Of a stretch of DNA of 64,000 bases, positions 1-11,411 are shown piece by piece. Source of the stretch: Sphingomonas koreensis (GTDB lineage: Bacteria > Pseudomonadota > Alphaproteobacteria > Sphingomonadales > Sphingomonadaceae); contig RCZF01000002.1 of the NCBI GenBank assembly GCA_006438735.1, forward strand, positions 315,501 through 379,500. The letters run 5' to 3'. Position 1 is the first letter of the stretch. Each line of letters begins with the position of its first letter. A program made the position numbers and the translations under genes. Under the pieces are notes generated by a model. That model was not told the origin of the DNA and did no database searches. It was given only the letters and a program-made list of their open reading frames with translations.

Positions 1-581
1 ACATAGCCGCCCGAGGCGACGGCCGCGGTCGCCCCGACCGGCGAATCCTCGATGATCGCGGCGCGCTCGATCGGCACGCCGAGCGCGGCGGCGGCGTGGT
101 GATAGATGTCGGGCGCGGGCTTGCCGTTGGCGACATGCTCATGCCCGCTGAAGATCATGTCCCCGAAATCGGCGCGCAGCCCGAGGTGATCGAGATGCGT
201 CTCGATCCAGCGCACCGTGCTCGACGAGGCGATCGCGCGCGGCAACGCAGGCGGCAGGCTGCGGACGAAGGCGATCGCGCCGCCGACGGGATCGATGCCG
301 TCGGCGAGCACGCGCGCGTCTTCCTCGGCGCGGGCGGCGTGAAACGCATCGGGCAGCGTCCGCCCGATCCGCGCCTCGACTGCCGCAATAAAGTCGTCGC
401 CCGCTAGTCCCATGAAATGGCGCATCGATTCCTCGACGCTGGTGGGATGGCCGAGCGCCGTCAGCGTGCGCGCGATCTGAGCATTGCCGGCATATTCGCT
501 TTCAAGCAGTACGCCGTCGAAATCGAAAATAACGGCATCGAACCGGATCGGCGCCAAGACGGCGGCCGGCGGCGCGGTCAT
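1..581 (-). CDS. HAD-superfamily hydrolase (phosphoglycolate/beta-PGM type), C-terminus beyond the window edge
   Basis: Read from 581 leftwards, the protein opens with a short lead and then the HAD motif I DFDGV (about residue 19), followed by a cap segment, motif II SSST, the motif III lysine in GKPAPDIY and motif IV IEDSPVG. This is the subfamily IA arrangement of phosphatases and phosphomutases acting on small phosphorylated metabolites such as 2-phosphoglycolate; the substrate cannot be told from sequence. The ATG at 581-579 overlaps the TGA of the yggS homologue by ATGA, so the two are probably co-transcribed. The 3' end is cut off by the window edge. Confidence 0.88.
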   Translation of the reverse strand, partial: MTAPPAAVLAPIRFDAVIFDFDGVLLESEYAGNAQIARTLTALGHPTSVEESMRHFMGLAGDDFIAAVEARIGRTLPDAFHAARAEEDARVLADGIDPVGGAIAFVRSLPPALPRAIASSSTVRWIETHLDHLGLRADFGDMIFSGHEHVANGKPAPDIYHHAAAALGVPIERAAIIEDSPVGATAAVASGGY

Positions 582-1246
582 GCCCGTTCGCCGAACAGCG
601 CAGAGCCGACGCGAACATGCGTCGCGCCGAGCGTCACCGCAGTTTCGTAATCGCTCGACATACCCATGCTGAGTGCCGACACGCCCTCGTCGCGCGCGAG
701 CTTGGCGAGCAGCGCGAAATAGGGCGCGGGCTCGAGCTCGGCGGGCGGGATGGCCATCAGCCCGGCGATCGGCAGATCGGCGTCGCGCGCCTGGGCCAGC
801 AGCGCCGGCAGATCGGCGATGGCGACGCCGCCTTTTTGCTGCTCCGCGCCGATGTTGACCTGAATGAAGCACGCCGGCCGCTTGCCGACTTTGTCGATCG
901 CCTTGCCGAGCGCGGTGACGAGCGAGGCGCGATCGACCGAATGGATCGCATCGAACAGCGCAACGGCGTCTTCGGCCTTGTTCGATTGAAGTTGCCCGAT
1001 GAGGTGAAGCACGATGCCCGGCGTCGCACCCTGCAAGGCCGGCCATTTCGCCTCGGCTTCCTGCACGCGATTCTCCCCGAACACGCGCTGGCCTGTGGCG
1101 ATCAACGGCACGATCGTCTCGGGCGGATGCGTCTTCGAGACCGCGATCAGCGTGACATCGGCGGGATCGCGGCGGGCAAGCCGGGCGGCCTTGGCGATAC
1201 GGTCGCGGATCGCGGCGAGGCGCTGGGCGGGATCGTCGGTGGTCAT
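578..1246 (-). CDS. YggS-family pyridoxal phosphate homeostasis protein
   Basis: The 222-residue protein has the single-domain PLP-binding TIM-barrel features of the YggS/PROSC family: AVSKTHP near residue 32 with the PLP lysine, GENRVQEAEAKW, HLIGQLQSNK, QVNIG and SMGMSSDYETA followed by VRVGSALFGER at the C-terminus. Family members buffer cytosolic PLP and have no known catalytic reaction. The ATG at 1246 starts the conserved MTTDDPAQRL region; the frame stays open upstream but that part overlaps the divergent plus-strand gene and lacks family similarity. It sits directly upstream of the HAD phosphatase, possibly one transcript. Confidence 0.92.
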   Translation of the reverse strand: MTTDDPAQRLAAIRDRIAKAARLARRDPADVTLIAVSKTHPPETIVPLIATGQRVFGENRVQEAEAKWPALQGATPGIVLHLIGQLQSNKAEDAVALFDAIHSVDRASLVTALGKAIDKVGKRPACFIQVNIGAEQQKGGVAIADLPALLAQARDADLPIAGLMAIPPAELEPAPYFALLAKLARDEGVSALSMGMSSDYETAVTLGATHVRVGSALFGERA

Positions 1247-1268
1247 GCGCGCTGCTATAGGGAGCGGC

Positions 1269-1826
1269 GTGACGCGCCGCCAGCCCAGCCCCCGCCTCGA
1301 TCGCCTGCCGCGACTATGGCTGATGACCGACGAACGGATGGGCGACGCGTTGCTGCCGGCAATCGCCGCCTTGCCGGCCGGCGCCGGCGTCATCTTCCGC
1401 CATTATGCAACGCCGCCGGCCGAACGCCGGGCGCTGTTCGCGCGGGTGGCGCGGATCGCGCGGCGGCGGCGGCTGACGCTGATCCGCGCCGGCGCGACCG
1501 GATTGGGGCGCGGCGAAGACGGCGTGCACGGCCGCGCCGCGACGCGCGGCATCAGGACATGGCCGGCGCATTCGCGGCGCGAGGCGATCGCCGGGGCTCG
1601 CGCCGGCGCTGATCTGCTGTTCGTGTCTCCGCTTTACGCGACGCGGTCGCACGCCGCCAAGCGACCGCTGGGCCTCCGCCGCGCGCGGGCAATCGTTCGT
1701 GGTGTGGGCGTCCCCGCCATCGCGCTCGGCGGGATGACCTCGGCGCGCGGGGGTGCCGCCATGCGATCAGGATTCTACGGCTGGGCGGCGATCGATGCGT
1801 GGCTGGCCGAAGCCGGGCCGACCTAG
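1269..1826 (+). CDS. Thiamine phosphate synthase / TenI-like protein
   Basis: A TIM-barrel protein of about 185 residues in the ThiE/TenI family, linked to thiamine (thiazole) metabolism. Visible family landmarks are the first strand LWLMTDER, the DGVHG loop, the HSRREAIAGARAGADLLFVSP segment (split across two elements), TRSH and the late ALGGM phosphate-binding loop. The GTG at 1269 is preferred over the ATG at 1323 because the first beta-strand begins before the ATG. TRSH stands where true ThiE proteins usually have a T-x-T-K type motif, so it may be TenI-like rather than a synthase. Its stop overlaps that of the convergent outer-membrane protein gene. Confidence 0.72.
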   Translation: MTRRQPSPRLDRLPRLWLMTDERMGDALLPAIAALPAGAGVIFRHYATPPAERRALFARVARIARRRRLTLIRAGATGLGRGEDGVHGRAATRGIRTWPAHSRREAIAGARAGADLLFVSPLYATRSHAAKRPLGLRRARAIVRGVGVPAIALGGMTSARGGAAMRSGFYGWAAIDAWLAEAGPT

Positions 1827-2560
1827 AAGCGGAAGGCGGTGCCGATATAGACCGCCTGGCTGTCGCGGCGAGTGTCCTCGAGCCGTTGCAGGCGATCACG
1901 CGTCTGTTCGGACTTGTAGCGGACGCCGGCCGTCACATCGAGGTTGCGGGTCAGCGAATAGGAGCCGCCGACATCGATCATCTGGCTCGGCGCTTCGGCG
2001 ATCAGCATCGGCGTATCGGCGAGCGGCTTGTCTTCGCCGACCTTGACGCGGCCGCTGAGTCGCTTGCCGGTATAGCTGAGGCCAAGATCGACCGCCTGGC
2101 GGCTCCCCGGCTGGCCGGCAAGATCGAGATGCGTCATGTCACCCGACAGCGCAAAGCGCTTCCAACCGACGGCGACGCCGAGATTATAGGCGATCGGCGC
2201 GAGCCGCAGCGAATCGTCGGCTCCGGCTGCGGCGCGCGCCGGCGTGTTCGACGCGACCTGCGACGACCGCGCCTGCACCGCGATGCTCACATTATGATGC
2301 CCGTCACCGCGGCTGTCGGACGGCGTGAAGCGGAAACCGCTGGCGCCGAGACCGCTCTTGGCAAGCGCGGCGGCGAGGCGCGGATCGGCCGACGCCGGCG
2401 TGAACGACCCGATGCCGCCATCGAAGCCGAACGTCATCGGCCGGGCGGCGAACGCCTTGTCGCCGGCCTGCCCAGGGAAGCCCAAAGCAGGAGACACGGC
2501 GATAGCGGCGGCGACAATCGCCCCCAATCCCGCTCCCGCGATGGCCCTCATACCCTTCAT
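1823..2560 (-). CDS. Secreted outer-membrane beta-barrel protein, function unknown
   Basis: 245 residues. The N-terminus (MKGMRAIAGAGLGAIVAAA) is a signal peptide with a likely cleavage after ALG. The remainder is rich in alternating strands (for example NLGVAVGWKRFALSGDMTHL, SYSLTRNLDVTAGVRYKS) and ends in aromatic phenylalanine (IGTAFRF), the usual C-terminal signature of BAM-inserted outer-membrane barrels. A good Shine-Dalgarno (AAGAGGA) precedes the ATG at 2560, which rejects the longer upstream frame. No specific family could be named from the sequence. It is divergent from the DUF3576 gene. Confidence 0.7.
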   Translation of the reverse strand: MKGMRAIAGAGLGAIVAAAIAVSPALGFPGQAGDKAFAARPMTFGFDGGIGSFTPASADPRLAAALAKSGLGASGFRFTPSDSRGDGHHNVSIAVQARSSQVASNTPARAAAGADDSLRLAPIAYNLGVAVGWKRFALSGDMTHLDLAGQPGSRQAVDLGLSYTGKRLSGRVKVGEDKPLADTPMLIAEAPSQMIDVGGSYSLTRNLDVTAGVRYKSEQTRDRLQRLEDTRRDSQAVYIGTAFRF

Positions 2561-2738
2561 GGAATCCTCTTCGACTCCTGCGCTAACGCAAATATCATGA
2601 TTCTGCGCCCTGATTCCAGCAGTTCGGTGCACTTTAAGTCCGACTGTTGCCCTATCTCCACAGCCAAGCGCGCTTGCGGCGAGCGCGAGTCTCTCTATAG
2701 ATGCGAACCGAACGCATTCATCGTCCAGGGAACCGCCA

Positions 2739-3176
2739 ATGACCCGCCTGTTGCGCACCGCGATCGTGGTTTCGCTCGCCCTTCCGATCGCCGCTTGCGC
2801 CGGCCATCATCGCCCCAACACCGCGCTCGCCGCGTCGAAGGTGACGACGATCGGCGTCAATTCCTACCTGTGGCGCGCCAGCCTCGACACGCTGTCGTTC
2901 ATGCCGCTGGTGCAGACCGATTCGAACGGCGGCGTGATCGTGACCGATTGGTATGCCAATCCCAATGCACCGGCCGAACGGATGAAGCTGACGGTGACGA
3001 TCCTCGACCAGGATCTGCGCGCCGATGCGGTGCGCGTCGCCGCGCTACGCCAGATCAACCAGAACGGCCAATGGGTCGATGCACCCGTCCAGGCGGCGAC
3101 GGTGCAGAAGCTGGAAGACATCATCCTGACGCGTGCCCGCGATCTGCGGCGCCAGTCTTCCGCCGCCGCCGGCTAG
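2739..3176 (+). CDS. DUF3576 family lipoprotein
   Basis: A 145-residue small lipoprotein. A hydrophobic signal sequence ends in the lipobox LPIAAC (Cys about residue 20), followed by the DUF3576 core: [18 protein letters not shown], then a [12 protein letters not shown] segment and a final helical part. The family is widespread in alphaproteobacteria next to leuS and has no established biochemical role; envelope location is inferred from the lipobox. Only 13 bp separate it from leuS, so it is likely the first gene of a DUF3576-leuS-lptE-holA operon. Confidence 0.85.
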   Translation: MTRLLRTAIVVSLALPIAACAGHHRPNTALAASKVTTIGVNSYLWRASLDTLSFMPLVQTDSNGGVIVTDWYANPNAPAERMKLTVTILDQDLRADAVRVAALRQINQNGQWVDAPVQAATVQKLEDIILTRARDLRRQSSAAAG

Positions 3177-3189
3177 GACGGAGCAGCTT

Positions 3190-5684
<2,495 letters not shown>

Positions 5685-5688
<4 letters not shown>

Positions 5689-6185
5689 ATCGCGTCGCGG
5701 CCCTTGCGCCGCTGGCGCTGCTGGTTGCAGGCTGCGGGCTGCACCCGCTTTACGCCGGCGGCAGCGCCGGGCCGGTCGCGACGACGCTGTCGCACATCGA
5801 TGTCGGCCCGATTCAGGGCAAGGCCGGCTTTCTGGTCGGCAATGCGGTGCGCGATCGGCTGTCCGAAACGGGGCATGGCGACGCGCGCTACCGGCTCGAC
5901 ATCGTGCTTGACGACAATATCGCGGGGCTGGGCGTGAGCCGCAACGACACGATCACCCGCGAGCGCCGCACGCTGCGCGCGCGCTATCAACTGATCGATC
6001 TCGCCAAGGGCACGGTGCTGCTCGACGCCACTGCCGGATCGGACGCCGGCGTCGATGTCGTCGGCTCCGAATATGCCACGATCGCCGCGGAAAACACCGC
6101 GCTGGAGAATCTGTCGGATACCGTCGCCGATCAGATCGTCGCGCGCGTCGCGCTCTACGCGCACCATCTAACCGCCGCGCCGTGA
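5685..6185 (+). CDS. lptE: LPS-assembly lipoprotein LptE
   Basis: The 166-residue outer-membrane lipoprotein plugs the LptD barrel and helps insert lipopolysaccharide. A signal peptide with lipobox LVAGC (Cys about residue 17) is followed by the family hallmark GLHPLYA, then the compact alpha/beta domain ([29 protein letters not shown]). Length is typical. The ATG overlaps the leuS stop and the TGA overlaps the holA GTG, giving tight translational coupling. The order leuS-lptE-holA is conserved in many Gram-negative bacteria and supports the assignment. Base composition here is that of the genome, unlike the leuS tail just upstream. Confidence 0.92.
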
Positions 6186-7201
6186 AGGCGAATTTCAACC
6201 AGATTCGCGCTGCGCTCGACGCGCCCAGCCCCGACATTCGGCTCTATCTGCTGCACGGCCCCGACGAATCGGGCGCGGCCGAACTCGCCCAGCGGCTCGG
6301 GCGGACGATGGGGCAGGACGCCGAGCGGATCGACCTCGACGGATCGACGCTGCGCGGCGACCCGGCGCGGCTCGCCGACGAGGCGGCGTCGCTGTCGCTG
6401 TTCGGCGGGGCGCGCTACATCCGCGTCACTGCCGCGGGCGAAGAGTGCAACGACGCGTTCGAGGCGCTGCTCGCCGCCGAGCGCGCCGGCAATCCGGTCG
6501 TCGCGATCGCGCCCACGATCAAATCGAGCGGCAAGATCGTCAAGCTCGCCACCGCCTCGCCGCGCGCGATGGCGTTCGCCTGCTACGTGCCGGAGGGCGA
6601 GACCGCCGACCGGCTCGCCTCGACGATCGCGCGCGACCATGGCTTGCGCACCACCGGCGACACCGCGCACCGCATCGCCGAGGCGAGCGGCGGCGACCGC
6701 GCGGTAATGACGCGCGAGATCGAGAAGCTGGCGCTCTATCTCGACGCCGCGCCCGATCGGCCGAGCGAGATCGACGACGCCGCGCTCGATGCGGTCGGCG
6801 CCGATCTCGGCGACGCGGAGATGGGCCGGGCGATCGAGGCCGCGGTCGACGGGCGGGTCGGCGAAGTCGGTGCCGAATTGGCGCGGCTGGCCGAGGCCGG
6901 CGTGTCGCCGATCCCGGTACTCCGCGGGCTGGTCCGCCGGCTGATGACGCTGGCCGACATGCGCGCCGACATGGATGCCGGGGCTTCGGGCAGCGAAGCG
7001 ATCGAGCGCCACCGCGTCTTCTTCCGCGAAAAGGCGGCAACCGCGCGAGCGCTGCGGCAATGGAACAGCGCGGCGCTGAGTGGCGCGATCGACCGTGTCC
7101 GCCAAGCCGAACGCGGTATGATGGGATCGGCGAGCGCCGGCGCGATCGTCGCCGAAGCGGCGTTCGTTACCGTCGCTCGGATTGCGGCTAGGGGCCGCTA
7201 A
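6182..7201 (+). CDS. holA: DNA polymerase III delta subunit
   Basis: The 339-residue clamp-loader delta subunit opens the beta sliding clamp. Sequence features include LYLLHGPDESGAAELAQRL near the N-terminus (degenerate P-loop region of the AAA+ fold), a central IKSSGKIVKLA segment, the EIEKLALYLD helix that marks the collar-proximal region, and the C-terminal alpha-helical collar domain. The start is GTG at 6182 overlapping the lptE stop (GTGA). It is the last gene of the leuS-lptE-holA unit and runs convergently towards parB; the 13 bp between their stops show no clear terminator. Confidence 0.93.
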   Translation: MKANFNQIRAALDAPSPDIRLYLLHGPDESGAAELAQRLGRTMGQDAERIDLDGSTLRGDPARLADEAASLSLFGGARYIRVTAAGEECNDAFEALLAAERAGNPVVAIAPTIKSSGKIVKLATASPRAMAFACYVPEGETADRLASTIARDHGLRTTGDTAHRIAEASGGDRAVMTREIEKLALYLDAAPDRPSEIDDAALDAVGADLGDAEMGRAIEAAVDGRVGEVGAELARLAEAGVSPIPVLRGLVRRLMTLADMRADMDAGASGSEAIERHRVFFREKAATARALRQWNSAALSGAIDRVRQAERGMMGSASAGAIVAEAAFVTVARIAARGR

Positions 7202-7214
7202 GCCTTTATGGTTT

Positions 7215-8126
7215 CTAGATATTCTCGCCGCTGAGGCGCTGGCAGACCATATCGAGCTGATCGAGCGTCGAATAATGCAGCGCAAGCGTACCGCCCTTGG
7301 CGCCGTGCGCGATGTGGACCTTGAGGCCGAGCAGATCGCCGAGCTGGTGCTCGAGCGCGGCGATATCGGTATCGGGCCCAGGGCCGGGATCGCGCCGCGA
7401 TCCGTTGGCGACCTTGCCCGGCTTCGCGTCACGGGCCAACCGCTCGGTTTCGCGCACCGACAGCCCGTTCGCCACAACACGATCGGCAAGCGCTTGCGGA
7501 TCGGGGGCGCCGATGATCGCGCGAGCGTGGCCCATGCTCAACCGCCCATCGATCACCTGCTGCTGGACGCCCTGCGGCAGATCGAGCAGCCGCAGCAGAT
7601 TGGCGACATGGCTACGCGACTTGTGGACGAGTTTGCCGAGCGCTTCTTGACTGTGGCCGAAATCGCCGATCAGACGGTGATAGGCCTGCGCCTCCTCGAT
7701 CGCGTTGAGATCCTGCCGCTGGATGTTTTCGACAAGAGCAATCTCGAGCGTCTCGGTATCGTCGAAATCGCGAACGATTACGGGGACTTCATGTAACCTA
7801 GCCCGTTGCGCAGCGCGCCAGCGGCGTTCGCCGGCGACGATCTGATAATCATGCCCGTGCGGCCGAACGACGATCGGCTGGATCAAGCCGCGGGCGGCGA
7901 TGGATTTGGCGAGTTCTTCGAGCGCATCTTCGTCGAAGTGGCGACGCGGCTGATCGGGGTGAGGCGATAGCGAACCCACCGGCAGCGTACGAATGCCGCC
8001 GCTGGACGCCGCCGCACCCGGCGAGACCGGCTGTTCGCGCGCAATATCGCCCATCAAGGCGCTGAGCCCGCGGCCGAGACCCGGCCGGGGTTTGCGGGCG
8101 GGCAAGGGCGGGGCGGGATCGGTCAT
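7215..8126 (-). CDS. parB: Chromosome-partitioning protein ParB
   Basis: The 303-residue centromere-binding CTPase loads at parS and spreads along DNA. The N-terminus has the typical GLGRGLSALMGD, then PHPDQPRRHFDE, the CTP-binding motif GERRWRAA, and a helix-turn-helix region around EALGKLVHKSRSHVANLLRLL. Four parS sites lie within about 5 kb. The ATG at 8126 overlaps the parA stop by ATGA; the longer open frame upstream runs through parA in the wrong frame and is spurious. ParA and ParB segregate newly replicated origins, which fits the predicted oriC about 9.5 kb away. Confidence 0.96.
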   Translation of the reverse strand: MTDPAPPLPARKPRPGLGRGLSALMGDIAREQPVSPGAAASSGGIRTLPVGSLSPHPDQPRRHFDEDALEELAKSIAARGLIQPIVVRPHGHDYQIVAGERRWRAAQRARLHEVPVIVRDFDDTETLEIALVENIQRQDLNAIEEAQAYHRLIGDFGHSQEALGKLVHKSRSHVANLLRLLDLPQGVQQQVIDGRLSMGHARAIIGAPDPQALADRVVANGLSVRETERLARDAKPGKVANGSRRDPGPGPDTDIAALEHQLGDLLGLKVHIAHGAKGGTLALHYSTLDQLDMVCQRLSGENI

Positions 8127-8902
8127 GCGGCCTGCGCTGTTTTGGGGAGACGAGCGATCAATTCTCGGGCGAGCGCGATATAGGCTTGCGAGCCGACGCA
8201 GCGGTGATCGTAGATCAGTGCCGGGACGCCGTGGCTCGGCGCTTCCGACAGCCGGACGTTGCGCGGGATGACGGTGTCGAACACGACGCGCCCGAGCACG
8301 GCCCGGACGTCGTCCGACACCTGCTCGGTCAGGCGATTGCGGCGATCGTACATCGTGAGCGCTACACCCAGAATCGACAGGCCTGGATTGAAGCGTGTGC
8401 GGATGCGTTCGACCGTACTGAGCAGTTGGCTCAACCCCTCGAGCGCGAAAAACTCGCATTGCAGCGGCACGAGCAGCGAATGCGCCGCAACCATCGCGTT
8501 GAGCGTCAACAACCCGAGCGAGGGCGGGCAATCGATGATGATGACGTCCCATGGGCCATCGCTGCGCGAAATGACCTGATCGAGCCGATGCGTGCGATTA
8601 TCATATTCGACCAGCTCGATTTCGGCGCCGGACAGATCGACGGTCGCGGGAACGATGTCCAGCCGCGGCACGCGCGTCGCGATATAAGCGTCTTCGAGTT
8701 TCGCGCCGTCGATCAGCAAATCATAGGTCGATAGCTTGCGATCGGCCTGACCGATGCCGAGCCCGGTCGAGGCATTGCCTTGGGGATCGAGATCGACCAA
8801 CAGGACGCGCATGCCGATTGCGGCGAGGGCGGTCGCAACGTTGATCGCGGTCGTCGTCTTGCCGACGCCGCCTTTCTGGTTGGCGACCGCAATGCAGGTC
8901 AT
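8123..8902 (-). CDS. parA: Chromosome-partitioning ATPase ParA
   Basis: The 259-residue Walker-type ATPase begins [19 protein letters not shown], with the deviant Walker A box KGGVGKTT at about residues 10-17. It continues with the A' motif LLVDLDPQGNAST, Walker B DVIIIDCPPSLG and the ERIRTRFNP region. ParA forms a nucleoid-bound gradient that pulls ParB-parS complexes. The ATG at 8902 overlaps the rsmG stop and its own stop overlaps parB, so rsmG-parA-parB form a continuous translationally coupled unit. Confidence 0.97.
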   Translation of the reverse strand: MTCIAVANQKGGVGKTTTAINVATALAAIGMRVLLVDLDPQGNASTGLGIGQADRKLSTYDLLIDGAKLEDAYIATRVPRLDIVPATVDLSGAEIELVEYDNRTHRLDQVISRSDGPWDVIIIDCPPSLGLLTLNAMVAAHSLLVPLQCEFFALEGLSQLLSTVERIRTRFNPGLSILGVALTMYDRRNRLTEQVSDDVRAVLGRVVFDTVIPRNVRLSEAPSHGVPALIYDHRCVGSQAYIALARELIARLPKTAQAA

Positions 8903-9516
8903 CGCCGCGCCACACCGGTAGCGACGACGATCAAGGCGTCGGGATTGGTCAAGCTCTGTTCCACGTGAAACGAACCATGCCACGACTTGCGCGCGGTCGC
9001 CACCTCTTCGCGCGCGCTTTTCCCCTTCGGCAACAGCCAAATCGTCTTGCGATCGGACAGATGCGCGGCTGCGTCGAACAATTGAGGCATCGGCGCGACA
9101 GCTCGGGCGGAGATGATGCCGAAATTGCCGTCGACATGCTGCACCTTTACGGGCGCAATCGACGTGTGGCCGCCGATGCCAAGATGCGAGATCGCCGATT
9201 CGAGGAACTCCACGCGGCGGCGACGCGGCTCCGCCAAGGTGATCGACAAGTCGCGAAGGCAGGCGATGACCAGGCCGGGAAAGCCAGCACCTGTGCCGAT
9301 GTCGAGCCAGTCGCTAGTGTCAGCGGGATCGATCGCTTGCAGCAACTGCGCCGAATCGAGAATATGGCGGCTCCAAATCTCCGGGATCGTGCTCGCCGCT
9401 ATGAGATTCTGGTTTGCTGCTTCTATAGAGACAAGCGTTGCCAGCGCATCCAAACGTGTTTCACGTGAAACACCCCAGTGAGCGCCGATCCAGCGACGAG
9501 CCTCGTCTTCGGTCAC
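8899..9516 (-). CDS. rsmG: 16S rRNA (guanine-527-N7)-methyltransferase RsmG
   Basis: The 205-residue SAM-dependent enzyme methylates G527 of 16S rRNA. The SAM-binding loop [14 protein letters not shown] sits near residue 70 and the later ISARAVAPM segment is a family signature. Two parS-like sequences lie inside the coding region: one encodes GVSRETR near the N-terminus and the other SFHVEQ near the C-terminus, so coding and centromere functions are superimposed. The gene overlaps mnmG upstream and parA downstream by 4 bp. Confidence 0.95.
   Translation of the reverse strand: MTEDEARRWIGAHWGVSRETRLDALATLVSIEAANQNLIAASTIPEIWSRHILDSAQLLQAIDPADTSDWLDIGTGAGFPGLVIACLRDLSITLAEPRRRRVEFLESAISHLGIGGHTSIAPVKVQHVDGNFGIISARAVAPMPQLFDAAAHLSDRKTIWLLPKGKSAREEVATARKSWHGSFHVEQSLTNPDALIVVATGVARR
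8957..8972. promoter_or_regulatory. parS-like site (imperfect), inside rsmG
   Basis: TGTTCCACGTGAAACG differs at two positions from the canonical palindrome TGTTTCACGTGAAACA. It lies in the 3' part of rsmG, only 55 bp from the parA start. ParB binding is inferred from sequence and clustering with three stronger sites. Confidence 0.72.
9457..9472. promoter_or_regulatory. parS site (perfect), inside rsmG
   Basis: TGTTTCACGTGAAACA is a perfect match to the bacterial chromosomal parS consensus, a 16-bp palindrome bound by ParB. It is embedded in the beginning of rsmG, where it encodes VSRET. Confidence 0.95.
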
Positions 9517-11354
9517 GCCGCAATCTTGCGAACGTGCAGGAGAATCGCGGACAGTGCCGCCGGCGTGATTCCTCGGATCCGGCTAGCCGCGCCGAGCGAC
9601 GTCGGCCGCGCCGCACTGAGCCGCTCGATCATTTCAGACGACAGCCCGGGAATGGCGCGATATTCCAGCGAGAGCGGCAGGCCGATGCGATCGTTGCCAC
9701 GCAAGTCGGCGACTTCGGCGGCCTGTCGTTCGATATAGGGCGCGTAGCGCGCATCTTCGGCGATCTCCGCGAGAAGGTCGTGATCATCGATCGACCATCC
9801 TTCGGGCGCGACATGGCCTATCTCGACGCCGGCAAACCGCAGCCAATCGGCGCCGCTGCGTCGAGCGCCGTCCTGGCCGACCGGTGCGCCGCGGGTGGCG
9901 AGGGCCGACGATGTGTGCTCAGCCCTGAGCATTGCCATGATCTTACTGCGCTGTTCGCTTCGACGATCGAGCCGCGCGATCCGCTCGGGCCCGAGACAAC
10001 CCAGCGCCTTTGCCAAAGGCGCGAGCCGCGTCTCGGCATTGTCGGCGCGAAGCCGAAGCCTAAATTCCGCGCGCGCGGTCAGCATTCGATAGGGTTCGGT
10101 GACGCCCTGCAGCACCAGATCGTCGATCATCACGCCGAGATAGCTGTCGGCACGGTCGAACAGCGCGGGCGCGAGATCGCACGCATAAGCGGCGGCATTG
10201 AGCCCAGCGACGAGACCCTGGGCCGCGGCCTCCTCATAACCGGTCGTGCCGTTGATCTGCCCGGCGCAGAACAATCCGGGGAGGGCGGCGACGCCGAGTT
10301 GCGGGGTCAGCGCGCGCGGATCGATATGATCATATTCGACGGCATAGCCGGGGGAGACGATCCGTGCGTCCGCGAGCCCGGGGATGCTGCCGATCACCGC
10401 CTGCTGAACATCGCGCGGCAGCGAGGTCGAAATTCCGTTGGGATAGACAAGCGGATCGTCGAGGCCTTCAGGCTCGAGAAAAATCTGGTGGCCGTCGCGA
10501 TCGCCGAAGCGATGGACCTTGTCTTCGATCGACGGACAATAACGCGGACCTGCCGCCGCGATCGCGCCGGTGAACAAGGGCGAGCGATCGAGCGCGGCGC
10601 GGATGATGTCGTGCGTTCGTGGCGTCGTCCGCGTGATCGCGCAGGCAAGCTGCGGCAGCGCGCGTCCGGCGCTGACCGGTGACATCGTCCATTCGTCTCG
10701 ATCCGAGGGCTGCTCCTCGAGCAATGCCCAATCGATCGTGCGGCCGTCGAGCCGTGGCGGCGTGCCGGTCTTCATCCGCGCAATCGGCAGATCGAGATCG
10801 CGCAATTGCCGACCGAGCGCGGTCGCCGCCGATTCGCCGATGCGACCGCCGGCGCTACGCTCCTCGCCGCAGAACAAGCGGCCGCCGAGGAAAGTGCCGG
10901 TAGCGAGAACCACCGAGCGCGCCAGCAAGAGACTGCCGTCAGCCAGCGTGACGCCGGCGACGCCCGCGCCATCGACGACCAATGCCGCCGCTTCGCCAGC
11001 GACGATCGATAGGCCTTGCTGCGCGGCGAGCATGGCCTGGATGGCGGCGGCGTAACGCCTCCGATCGGCTTGAACGCGCGGACCCTGGACGGCAGCGCCC
11101 TTGCTGCGGTTGAGCATTCGGTAATGGATGGCGGCGCTATCCGCCGCGCGCGCGATCAGACCATCGAATGCATCGACCTCGCGGACGAGATGGCCCTTAC
11201 CGAGCCCGCCGATCGCCGGGTTGCAGGACATCGCGCCAATCTTGGAAGGATCGAAACTGAGCAATGCCACCCGCGCGCCGCGCCGCGCCGCCGCTGCGGC
11301 GGCTTCGGTGCCAGCATGGCCGCCGCCTACAATGATAACGTCGAAGCGGTGCAT
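9513..11354 (-). CDS. mnmG: tRNA uridine-5-carboxymethylaminomethyl modification enzyme MnmG (GidA)
   Basis: The 613-residue FAD protein works with MnmE to add the cmnm5 group to U34 of certain tRNAs. The N-terminus [19 protein letters not shown] is the dinucleotide-binding fold; further signatures are [21 protein letters not shown], the MLNRSKGPAV-like [14 protein letters not shown], and [15 protein letters not shown]. The ATG at 11354 is chosen because it starts the FAD motif directly. Its partner mnmE lies immediately upstream on the same strand and a parS site sits in the short gap between them. Confidence 0.97.
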   Translation of the reverse strand: MHRFDVIIVGGGHAGTEAAAAAARRGARVALLSFDPSKIGAMSCNPAIGGLGKGHLVREVDAFDGLIARAADSAAIHYRMLNRSKGAAVQGPRVQADRRRYAAAIQAMLAAQQGLSIVAGEAAALVVDGAGVAGVTLADGSLLLARSVVLATGTFLGGRLFCGEERSAGGRIGESAATALGRQLRDLDLPIARMKTGTPPRLDGRTIDWALLEEQPSDRDEWTMSPVSAGRALPQLACAITRTTPRTHDIIRAALDRSPLFTGAIAAAGPRYCPSIEDKVHRFGDRDGHQIFLEPEGLDDPLVYPNGISTSLPRDVQQAVIGSIPGLADARIVSPGYAVEYDHIDPRALTPQLGVAALPGLFCAGQINGTTGYEEAAAQGLVAGLNAAAYACDLAPALFDRADSYLGVMIDDLVLQGVTEPYRMLTARAEFRLRLRADNAETRLAPLAKALGCLGPERIARLDRRSEQRSKIMAMLRAEHTSSALATRGAPVGQDGARRSGADWLRFAGVEIGHVAPEGWSIDDHDLLAEIAEDARYAPYIERQAAEVADLRGNDRIGLPLSLEYRAIPGLSSEMIERLSAARPTSLGAASRIRGITPAALSAILLHVRKIAA

Positions 11355-11393
11355 GGTTGCCTCGCTATGGCGCTGGATGCACGAAGTCAAAAG

Positions 11394-11409
11394 TGTTTCA
11401 CGTGAAACG
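11394..11409. promoter_or_regulatory. parS site (one mismatch), between mnmE and mnmG
   Basis: TGTTTCACGTGAAACG has a single deviation at the last base from the canonical 16-mer. It occupies the 57-bp intergenic gap between mnmE and mnmG. Confidence 0.88.
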
Positions 11410-11411
11410 GC

